From: Bradyrhizobium sp.
GTDB taxonomy: Bacteria > Pseudomonadota > Alphaproteobacteria > Rhizobiales > Xanthobacteraceae
Direction: 5' to 3'
NCBI RefSeq assembly: GCF_027451485.1
Contig: NZ_DAIDJE010000178.1
Location: forward strand, 1 to 64,000
Length of the DNA: 64,000 nt
Below the pieces are notes generated by a model. It was not told the DNA's origin. It saw only the letters and a program-made list of their open reading frames with translations, and made no database searches. Position numbers and translations under genes: made by a program. Of this stretch, positions 56,380 through 64,000 are shown piece after piece; the first letter of the stretch is position 1; every line of letters starts with the position of its first letter.

Positions 56380-57378
56380 TCAATCCAGGTGAAACTTGTC
56401 GAGTTGACGGTGATCGGCCTTGATATAACGGACCGTGCCGGTCACCGAACGCATCACCACCGTCTCGGTCTGGATGACATCCTTGCGGAATTTGACACCC
56501 GACAGCAGCGAGCCGTCGGTGACGCCGGTGGCGGCAAACAGGCAATCGCCGCGCGCCATGTCCTCGATCCCGTAGATCTGCTTTGGATCCTTGATGCCCA
56601 TCTTGTGGGCGCGTTCGCGCTTTTCCTCGCTGTCGAGGATCAGCCGGCACTGCATCTGACCGCCGATGCAGCGCAGGGCCACCGCCGCGAGCACGCCCTC
56701 CGGCGCGCCGCCGGTGCCGATGTACATATCGACGCCGGTATTTTCGGGATCTGCGCAGTGGATGACACCGGCAACGTCGCCATCGGTGATCAGCCGGACG
56801 GCAGCCCCGGTCGAGCGCACGCCGTTGATGATGTCGGCATGCCGCGGGCGATCGAGCACCAGCACCGTAATGGCCGAAGGATCGACGCCCTTGGCCTTGG
56901 CAAGGCGGCGGACGTTCTCGGCCGGCGGCGCATCGAGTTCAACCACGCCCTTGGAATAGCCCGGGCCAATGGCGAGCTTTTGCATGTAGACATCAGGGGC
57001 GTGCAGCAGCGTTCCGCCGTCCGCCATCGCCATGGTCGCAATGGCGCCCGGCATGTTCTTGGCGCAGAGCGTCGTGCCTTCAAGAGGATCGACGGCGATA
57101 TCGACGTTCGGCCCGGCCTTAAGCCCGACCGTCTCGCCGATGAACAGCATCGGCGCCTCGTCGCGTTCGCCCTCGCCGATCACGACCGTGCCTTCGATCG
57201 GCAGCTTGTTGAGCTCGCGGCGCATGGCATCCACCGCCGCCTGATCGGCCGCCTTCTCGTTGCCGTGGCCGCGCAGGCGCGCTGCCGAGACCGCCGCGCG
57301 TTCCGTCACCCGCACGAGTTCGAGCGTTAGGATTCGCTCGAGCAGCAACTGGGGCGGAACGGAAATATGGGTCGACAT
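56380..57378 (-). CDS. glpX: Class II fructose-1,6-bisphosphatase
   Basis: RVTERAAVSAARLRGHGNEKAADQAAVDAMRRELNKLPIEGTVVIGEGERDEAPMLFIGE, DIAVDPLEGTTLCA. Confidence 0.96.
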   Translation of the reverse strand: MSTHISVPPQLLLERILTLELVRVTERAAVSAARLRGHGNEKAADQAAVDAMRRELNKLPIEGTVVIGEGERDEAPMLFIGETVGLKAGPNVDIAVDPLEGTTLCAKNMPGAIATMAMADGGTLLHAPDVYMQKLAIGPGYSKGVVELDAPPAENVRRLAKAKGVDPSAITVLVLDRPRHADIINGVRSTGAAVRLITDGDVAGVIHCADPENTGVDMYIGTGGAPEGVLAAVALRCIGGQMQCRLILDSEEKRERAHKMGIKDPKQIYGIEDMARGDCLFAATGVTDGSLLSGVKFRKDVIQTETVVMRSVTGTVRYIKADHRQLDKFHLD

Positions 57379-57536
57379 CGGCGAATTCCTCCTAACGGCT
57401 AACTTCTCGGGCTTTACGCTGTCACGCATCGCCGGTTCCGGCAGTAACATCCTTATATTTGAGCGTGATCGTCGGCAAACGCTTCGCGCTCGTCGCGCAG
57501 GAAAATCGATCCCCGCCTGTCCCGATCACGCCCAAC

Positions 57537-58856
57537 TCAATTCTTTTCGATCCGGATCACCTGCGGACGCCCGCTGATCACTCTGTCGCGCTGCACAGCG
57601 TCGAGCGCGCGATAGACGGCATCCTCGCTCGTGGCATAGGTGATCAGAATGACCGGCACGGGCGCGGCCTTCCCGGCACTCTGCACGGCGTCAACGCCGT
57701 TGGCATGGCGCTGGACGATCGATTCGATAGAAATTTTCTGTTCCGCGAGGCGCGTGGCGATCGTGGCGGCGGTGCCGGCCAGGTCGCGCGCCATCAGGCG
57801 GATGTAATAACCGCCCTCATGGCGTTCCATGGGCGCCTTCTCGACCGCCCGCAAGCGCTCGACGGGGCGGCCGAACGGCAGCGGGCGAACGCCTCGCGCC
57901 ACGTCCGCGATGTCGGCCACGACGGCAGACGCGGTCGCTGCTCCGCCCGCGCCGGGACCCACCAGCGTGATCGGGGGAATGCCTTCGCCGTCGATCGTCA
58001 CCGCATTGGTGACACCCATCACCTGCGCGATCGAGGAGGTTTTCGGCACCATGGTCGGGTGCACGCGCTGCTCGATACCCTTGGCGGTCCGCACGGCGAC
58101 GCCGAGCAGTTTGACGCGGTAGCCGAGTTCGGCAGCGGCGCGCAAATCTTCCGGAGCGATCGACGAGATGCCTTCGACATAGACCGCGCCTTGCGAGACG
58201 CGGGTGCCGAAGGCGAGACTGGCCAGAATGGCCAATTTTTGCGCCGTATCGTGACCATCGACGTCAAAGGACGGGTTGGCCTCGGCATAGCCGAGACGCT
58301 GGGCCTCCTTCAGACATTCGGCGAACGAGAGCCCCTCCTGCTCCATCCGGGTCAGGATATAATTGCAGGTGCCGTTGAGAATGCCGTAGACGCGATTGAC
58401 GACTGTGCCGGCCAGCCCCTCGCGCAGCGTCTTGACGATCGGAATCGCCGCCCCCACCGCGGCCTCGAAATTCAGTGCAGCGCCGGACCGTTCGGCGGCC
58501 TTGGCGAGCTTGATGCCGTGCCTGGCGATCAGCGCCTTGTTGGCGGTGACGACCGACTTGCCGGCCTTGAGTGCCGCTTCGATGGCTGACAAGGCGGGCT
58601 CGCCCGCGCCGCCGATCAGTTCGACAAAGCAATCGACCTTGGGATCGCTCGCAAGCGCCAGCGGGCTTTTGGCCCATTCGACCCCTTGCAGATCGAGGCC
58701 GCGCTTCTTGGCTTTCGACCGCGCGGTGACCGCGATCACCCGCACACCGCGGCCGCAGCGCAAGGACAGCGTCCGGCTCTGCTGCTCGATCAGGCGGACC
58801 ACTTCGGCGCCGACGGTGCCGAGCCCCGCGATACCCACTTTCAGGGGTGCGACCAT
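57537..58856 (-). CDS. hom: Homoserine dehydrogenase
   Basis: LKVGIAGLGTVGAEVVRLI, ALNFEAAVGAAIPIVKTLREGLAGTVVNRVYGILNGTCNYILTRMEQEG; C-terminal ACT-like domain. Confidence 0.96.
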   Translation of the reverse strand: MVAPLKVGIAGLGTVGAEVVRLIEQQSRTLSLRCGRGVRVIAVTARSKAKKRGLDLQGVEWAKSPLALASDPKVDCFVELIGGAGEPALSAIEAALKAGKSVVTANKALIARHGIKLAKAAERSGAALNFEAAVGAAIPIVKTLREGLAGTVVNRVYGILNGTCNYILTRMEQEGLSFAECLKEAQRLGYAEANPSFDVDGHDTAQKLAILASLAFGTRVSQGAVYVEGISSIAPEDLRAAAELGYRVKLLGVAVRTAKGIEQRVHPTMVPKTSSIAQVMGVTNAVTIDGEGIPPITLVGPGAGGAATASAVVADIADVARGVRPLPFGRPVERLRAVEKAPMERHEGGYYIRLMARDLAGTAATIATRLAEQKISIESIVQRHANGVDAVQSAGKAAPVPVILITYATSEDAVYRALDAVQRDRVISGRPQVIRIEKN

Positions 58857-58919
58857 GATTGGAAAAGACCTGCCGGAGGGCTTCCCGCGCGACAACGCGG
58901 GCAGCAAATGATTGGCGTC

Positions 58920-60176
58920 CTATCGCCGGTTGGCGAGAGGAACCACGTTGTGCAATGTTTCGATGCCGCTTTCAAGGAAGCGGCGCACCCCGCGGGCGGC
59001 CTGCCGGATCCGTTGCTCGTTTTCCACCATGGCGATGCGCACATAGCCCTCGCCATGCTCGCCAAAGCCGACGCCGGGCGAGACCACGACGCCTGATTTT
59101 TCCACCATGAGGGTGGCGAATTGCATGCTGCCGATTCCACGAAAGGCTTCCGGCAGCGGCGCCCAGGCAAACATCGAGGCGTCGGGCGGCGGAATGTCCC
59201 ACCCCGCCCGGCCAAAGGATTCCACCAGCGCATCGCGCCGCTTGCGGTAGGTGTCGCGCATCTCGCGGATGCAGTCCTGCGGGCCATTCAGCGCCGCCGT
59301 CGCGGCGACCTGGATCGGCGTGAAGGCGCCGTAATCGAGATATGATTTGACCCGCGCCAGCGCCGCGACGATCCGCTCGTTGCCGACGGCAAAGCCCATG
59401 CGCCAGCCCGCCATCGAAAATGTTTTCGACATCGAGGTGAATTCCACCGTCACATCGATTGCGCCGGGGACCTGCAGCACCGAGGGAGGCGGATTCTTGT
59501 CGTTGAAATAGACCTCGGCATAAGCGAGGTCGGACAGAATGAAGATGTCGTGTTTCTTGGCGAACGCCACGAGATCCCGATAGAAATCGAGATCGGCGAC
59601 ATAGGCGGTCGGGTTGGACGGATAACAGGCGACAAGGGCGAGCGGCTTCGGGATCGAATGAATGATCGCGCGCTCGCAAGCTTCAAAAAACTGCGGCGTC
59701 GGCTCAGCCGGCACCGAGCGGATCACGCCGCCCGCCATCAAAAAGCCGAAGGCATGAATCGGGTAGCTTGGATTGGGACACAGCACCACGTCGCCGGGCG
59801 CGGTGATCGCCTGGGCGACGTTAGCAAAGCCTTCCTTCGATCCCAGCGTGGCGACAATCTGGGTTTCGGGATTGAGTTTGACGCCGAACCGACGCTCGTA
59901 ATAGGCGGCCTGCGCGCGGCGGAGACCCGGAATGCCGCGCGAGGCCGAGTAACGGTCGGTGCGCGGCTTGCCTAGGGTTTCCTTCAGCTTGTCCAGGACG
60001 TGGGCGGGCGTCGGGAGGTCTGGATTTCCCATGCCAAGATCAATGATGTCGGCCCCGGCATTACGCGCGGCCGCCTTGGCCCGGTTGACCTGTTCAAAGA
60101 CGTAAGGCGGCAGACGGCGGATGCGGTAAAACTCTTCCATGGGACCCTTCAGCTCCGGCAACCCTTGCGGGATCAA
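58920..60176 (-). CDS. PLP-dependent aminotransferase (alanine/LL-diaminopimelate transaminase-like)
   Basis: EFYRIRRLPPYVFEQVNRAKAAARNAGADIIDLGMGNPDLPTP, MSKTFSMAGWRMGFAVG; immediately upstream of hom. Confidence 0.93.
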   Translation of the reverse strand: MIPQGLPELKGPMEEFYRIRRLPPYVFEQVNRAKAAARNAGADIIDLGMGNPDLPTPAHVLDKLKETLGKPRTDRYSASRGIPGLRRAQAAYYERRFGVKLNPETQIVATLGSKEGFANVAQAITAPGDVVLCPNPSYPIHAFGFLMAGGVIRSVPAEPTPQFFEACERAIIHSIPKPLALVACYPSNPTAYVADLDFYRDLVAFAKKHDIFILSDLAYAEVYFNDKNPPPSVLQVPGAIDVTVEFTSMSKTFSMAGWRMGFAVGNERIVAALARVKSYLDYGAFTPIQVAATAALNGPQDCIREMRDTYRKRRDALVESFGRAGWDIPPPDASMFAWAPLPEAFRGIGSMQFATLMVEKSGVVVSPGVGFGEHGEGYVRIAMVENEQRIRQAARGVRRFLESGIETLHNVVPLANRR

Positions 60177-60348
60177 TTTGGCGGGACAGATTCGCCGCCG
60201 CCCCGCGGGCCTTCTTACCGCAGCCCATAATCACACAAATTCAATAACTTAGTGAGATTTCGGACTGAAGCGATTTAAGTTTCGTGCCAAGCGGCGCGGT
60301 TCAGCAAATTAATTCTAGCACGGAAGGCTTGGTGCGCCAGCAACGCGA

Positions 60349-60678
60349 TTATTTTGCGGCCTGAACCTGGCTCTGTGGCTGGTTCTGGTCATTAGCCTGC
60401 CCCTGGCCTTTGGCGGCGGCCGCGGAGGCCTGGTGATCCCGGGCGGCGACCAGTTCCTTCTGAACCTTGGCGCGTTCGGCTGGATCCATGGCGGCCTCAT
60501 CACGCTCCGGCGGCAGCGCATTGACCGGCAGAAAGGCGCTGGTTTCGGTTGGCCTGGTATCGGACGCTGCACTGCCGATCGGCATTTCGCTGATCGAGGT
60601 CGAACAGCCTCCCAAAGCCAGCGTCACCAGCAGCCATGCTGCCCCGGCCCTAGCTCGGTTCTGCTGTACCCCCGACAT
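60349..60678 (-). CDS. Small lipoprotein, hypothetical
   Basis: Lipobox-like TLALGGCS; 109 aa. Confidence 0.65.
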   Translation of the reverse strand: MSGVQQNRARAGAAWLLVTLALGGCSTSISEMPIGSAASDTRPTETSAFLPVNALPPERDEAAMDPAERAKVQKELVAARDHQASAAAAKGQGQANDQNQPQSQVQAAK

Positions 60679-60927
60679 ATTCAGTCCTTAACCCCATCCG
60701 GGCGCGGCGTGCGATGAAACAATTTGGCGAAACGAGGCCCTGGCGCCCGATCCATTGTCATCCGAAATCATTAAAGCCCAAGCAAGAGAGCGGTCCTGTT
60801 GGGCTTCAATAAGACAAAGCAGTCATAAATATCGCAATGCAACAGCAACTTTTTGCGAGCAGATTGCCTATTTTTCAACACCTATCTCTTCCGTGACGAA
60901 GTTAAAACGAAGCTGTAGTCTTGCGCC

Positions 60928-62733
60928 ATGACGGATGTCACTCCTGAAGTTCAGAGCGAAAACAAGTTCAACGCCGAAGCCTTCGCGATGAACATCGCCA
61001 AGGCGATGGAAAGCGGCGGCCAAGCGCTGGCGGCCTATCTCAAGCCGGCGGCAAGCGGTGATGTGCCGGAAAAGCCGCCGGGCGAGCTCACTGAGCTCAT
61101 CAAGACCTTCTCAGCGGTCGCCGGATACTGGCTGTCGGATCCCGATCGCGCCAATGACATTCAGACCAGAATCGGCAAGGCCTATCTCGATCTGTGGGGC
61201 AACTCCGTGCGCCGCCTTGCCGGCGAGGAGCTTCCTCCGGTCGCGGCGCCCTCGCCCCGCGACAAGAGGTTTGCCGATCCCGAGTGGAAGTCGAACCAGT
61301 TTTTCGACTTTATCCTCCAACTGTATCTGCTGACGACGCAATGGGCCAATGATCTGGTTCGCGATGCCGAGGGATTGGACCCCCATACCCGCAAGAAGGC
61401 GGCGTTTTATGTCCAGCAGCTCACCAATGCGCTCGCGCCGTCCAACTTCGTCCTCACCAATCCTGAAGTATTGCGCGAAACTTTGACCTCGAACGGTGAC
61501 AACCTTGTCCGCGGCATGAAGATGCTCGCCGAGGATATCGAGGCCGGCCACGGCACGCTGCGTATCCGCCAGTCCGACCCGTCCAACCTGGAGGTCGGCG
61601 TCAACATGGCGACCACGCCGGGCAAGGTGATCTTCCAGAACGATCTGATGCAATTGATCCAATATACGCCGGCGACCGAAAGCGTGCTGCGTACGCCGCT
61701 TCTGATCGTCCCGCCCTGGATCAACAAGTTCTACATTCTCGATCTCAAGCCGGAAAAATCCTTCATCAAATGGTGCGTCGATCAGGGTGTCACGGTGTTC
61801 GTGATTTCCTGGGTCAATCCGGACAAGAGCCTCGGGGCCAAGACCTGGGAAGACTACATGAAGGAAGGTCCGCTCGCCGCGATGGATGCGATCGAGCGTG
61901 CCACCGGCGAGATGAAGGTCCATACCATGGGCTATTGCGTCGGCGGAACGCTGCTGGCGACCACGCTGGCGTGGCTCGCCGAAAAGCGCCGCGTCCGCGT
62001 GAGCTCCGCGACATTCCTGGCCGCGCAGGTCGACTTCACCCATGCCGGCGACCTGCTGGTTTTTGTCGACGAAGACCAGATTTCGGCGATTGAACGCGAC
62101 ATGCGCGCCTCCGGCGTGCTTGAGGGCGCCAAGATGGCCATGGCCTTCAACATGCTGCGATCAAACGACCTGATCTGGTCCTATGTCGTGAGCAACTATC
62201 TCAAGGGAAAGCAGCCGGCCTCGTTCGATCTCCTGCACTGGAATTCGGACGCGACGCGGATGCCGGCAGCCAATCATTCCTATTACTTGCGTAACTGCTA
62301 TCTGGAGAACCGGCTCACATCGGGATCCATGGTGCTCGACAACACGCGGCTCGATCTGTCGAAGGTCAAGGTGCCGGTCTACAATCTGGCCACCCGCGAG
62401 GACCACATCGCACCGGCGGATTCGGTGCTCTACGGCTCGCAATTTTTCGGTGGTCCGGTGAAATATGTGTTGTCGGGTTCGGGGCATATCGCCGGCGTCG
62501 TCAATCCGCCCAGTGCCGGAAAATACCAGTACTGGACGAATGACAACATCAAAGACGTGACGCTCGACGACTGGATCAAGAACGCACAGGAACACAAGGG
62601 CTCGTGGTGGCCGGACTGGCGGCAATGGCTCGAGGCGATCGATCCCGAGCAAGTCGCCGCCCGCGAGGTTGGTGCCGCCGCGCTGCCGCCGATCGAGGAC
62701 GCGCCCGGCAGCTACGTTCGTGTCCGCGCATAG
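60928..62733 (+). CDS. phaC: Class I poly(3-hydroxyalkanoate) synthase
   Basis: [44 protein letters not shown], lipase-like box [17 protein letters not shown]. Confidence 0.96.
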   Translation: MTDVTPEVQSENKFNAEAFAMNIAKAMESGGQALAAYLKPAASGDVPEKPPGELTELIKTFSAVAGYWLSDPDRANDIQTRIGKAYLDLWGNSVRRLAGEELPPVAAPSPRDKRFADPEWKSNQFFDFILQLYLLTTQWANDLVRDAEGLDPHTRKKAAFYVQQLTNALAPSNFVLTNPEVLRETLTSNGDNLVRGMKMLAEDIEAGHGTLRIRQSDPSNLEVGVNMATTPGKVIFQNDLMQLIQYTPATESVLRTPLLIVPPWINKFYILDLKPEKSFIKWCVDQGVTVFVISWVNPDKSLGAKTWEDYMKEGPLAAMDAIERATGEMKVHTMGYCVGGTLLATTLAWLAEKRRVRVSSATFLAAQVDFTHAGDLLVFVDEDQISAIERDMRASGVLEGAKMAMAFNMLRSNDLIWSYVVSNYLKGKQPASFDLLHWNSDATRMPAANHSYYLRNCYLENRLTSGSMVLDNTRLDLSKVKVPVYNLATREDHIAPADSVLYGSQFFGGPVKYVLSGSGHIAGVVNPPSAGKYQYWTNDNIKDVTLDDWIKNAQEHKGSWWPDWRQWLEAIDPEQVAAREVGAAALPPIEDAPGSYVRVRA

Positions 62734-62881
62734 CGCAATTCAAATCGTTCGGCTATAACGCGGACCGCGTCCCGCGAGTGCCGCTTTCTGTTTGGAGTTC
62801 CTGGATCGAATTCATCGCTTGGATTGCAGGAACTTCGATGGGCGGCACGAAGATCGATTTTGCACGGTAGTGGGGGAAACG

Positions 62882-63295
62882 ATGACGCCTGGACTGATGA
62901 CGCCCGAACTGTTCTGGCTGACGTTGACGGTGATTCTGACTGGCTTGCTGTGGATCCCCTACATCCTCAATCGCATCTCGATCCGCGGCCTCTATGGTTC
63001 GATGGCCAACCCGTCGCGGAGTGACAAGCCGCATTCAGAGTGGGCGACGCGCCTGATGTTCGCGCACGACAACGCGGTGGAGAATCTCGTTATCTTCGCC
63101 CCGCTGGTTCTGATCCTGGCCGAACTCGATTACTCGACGAAGGCGACCGCCTATGCCAGCGCGGTATATTTCTGGGCGCGGCTCGCGCATCTCATCGTCT
63201 ATACGATGGGCTTGCCGGTGTTCCGGACGCTGGCTTTTACCGTCGGCTTCGCCGCACAGGTGGTGTTGGCACTGGCCATCTTCAAACTTGCCTGA
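62882..63295 (+). CDS. MAPEG family membrane protein
   Basis: DNAVENLVIFAPLVLILAELDYSTKATAYASAVYFWARLAHLIVYTMGLPVFRTLAFTVGFAAQ. Confidence 0.9.
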   Translation: MTPGLMTPELFWLTLTVILTGLLWIPYILNRISIRGLYGSMANPSRSDKPHSEWATRLMFAHDNAVENLVIFAPLVLILAELDYSTKATAYASAVYFWARLAHLIVYTMGLPVFRTLAFTVGFAAQVVLALAIFKLA

Positions 63296-63334
63296 GGCGT
63301 CCATGACGGCGAATGCCGATGTCGTTCTCGCCTG

Positions 63335-63934
63335 CTATTCGCCGCCTCCCTCCTTGCGCATGACGAGATGCAGCATAGTGGCGGGCGCTGCGTCGAAGCT
63401 TTTGATCTCGCTCGTATCCGAACTGAGACATCGCCAGGCCCCCGCCGCCGCATAGGCCGCGCGAAGCCAGTCGGATGAAACATAGCTGTAGTAGCGGCCC
63501 AGCGAATCCCGACCGTCGCTCTCGCCGGACTTGAAGCTGGCATAAAACACGCCGCCAGTTTTCAGCGCGCGATGAATTCGCCTAAGGATTCCGCCCAGTT
63601 CGTCCCTCGGCACATGCAACAGACAGGCGCTGGCCCAGACGCCGTCAAATGCCTCGGATACGTCGAGTTCATCAAACCGCATCGTCTCGACGGGATGATT
63701 GAGGCGGCGTGAAGCGATCGCGGCCATTTCGGGCGAGCCGTCAGTCGCTCGCAGCGCGAATCCGCGCGCCAGCATTTCGGCGGCATGATTGCCGGCCCCG
63801 CAGCCGAGTTCGAGAATGGAGCCGCCTTCCGGCAACAACCGGAGAAAGCTGATCAGCCGCGTCGAAGGAGCTTTCGCCCACGCAGCGTAGGATTCGGCAT
63901 TGCGGCGATAGAATTCCAGCGTCGGCTCGTCCAC
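63335..63934 (-). CDS. Class I SAM-dependent methyltransferase
   Basis: GGSILELGCGAGNHAAEMLARGFALRATDGSPEMAAIASRR. Confidence 0.92.
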   Translation of the reverse strand: MDEPTLEFYRRNAESYAAWAKAPSTRLISFLRLLPEGGSILELGCGAGNHAAEMLARGFALRATDGSPEMAAIASRRLNHPVETMRFDELDVSEAFDGVWASACLLHVPRDELGGILRRIHRALKTGGVFYASFKSGESDGRDSLGRYYSYVSSDWLRAAYAAAGAWRCLSSDTSEIKSFDAAPATMLHLVMRKEGGGE

Positions 63935-63950
63935 TGTGACTGCCTTCCCT

Positions 63951-64000
63951 TAATCCTCAGGCAGACCGAGCATCAGCCGGATGTTTTGCACGGCCGCGCC
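63951..64000 (-). CDS. C-terminus of an unidentified CDS cut by the window end
   Basis: Minus-strand frame ending ...GAAVQNIRLMLGLPED* at 63951. Confidence 0.4.

Noticed and set aside
56389-57330. 313-aa plus-strand ORF
   Set aside because: Antisense to glpX; no motifs.
57459-58589. 376-aa plus-strand ORF
   Set aside because: Antisense to homoserine dehydrogenase; composition typical of shadow ORFs.
1-64000. CRISPR array, rRNA genes or complete insertion sequence
   Set aside because: No regular direct-repeat array, no rRNA-like segment and no transposase ORF recognised by eye; only the serine recombinase is mobile-element related.

Overview
The window is mostly GC-rich alphaproteobacterial DNA. 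Gene content and order look like Bradyrhizobium or a related Nitrobacteraceae genome, which is an inference. About 10.6-63.9 kb is mainly chromosomal genes: a TRAP transporter, the leucine-catabolic carboxylase and HMG-CoA lyase, OpgC, Sir2, Cfa, EpmA/EpmB/EF-P, RecJ, GlpX, homoserine dehydrogenase and PHA synthase, plus two tRNAs (Pro-TGG and Glu-TTC). About 1-10 kb is accessory: a phage terminase remnant, a serine recombinase/DUF3800/unknown operon and decayed genes. The first ~955 bp differ in composition and encode an ORF resembling a eukaryotic HP1-type chromo shadow domain. That stretch abuts a truncated phage-like gene, so I suspect a chimeric junction. The best candidate for an undescribed system is 21.25-25.66 kb: a precursor peptide with a signal-peptide-like N-terminus and a 48-residue Gly/Cys-rich tail with 13 Cys, two hairpins, a fused peptide-clamp/zinc-Cys/YcaO cyclodehydratase, and a SagB-type dehydrogenase. 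Together these predict an azole-containing RiPP (TOMM) of unknown structure with no obvious dedicated exporter nearby. All functional names come from motif recognition by eye; no database searches were run.
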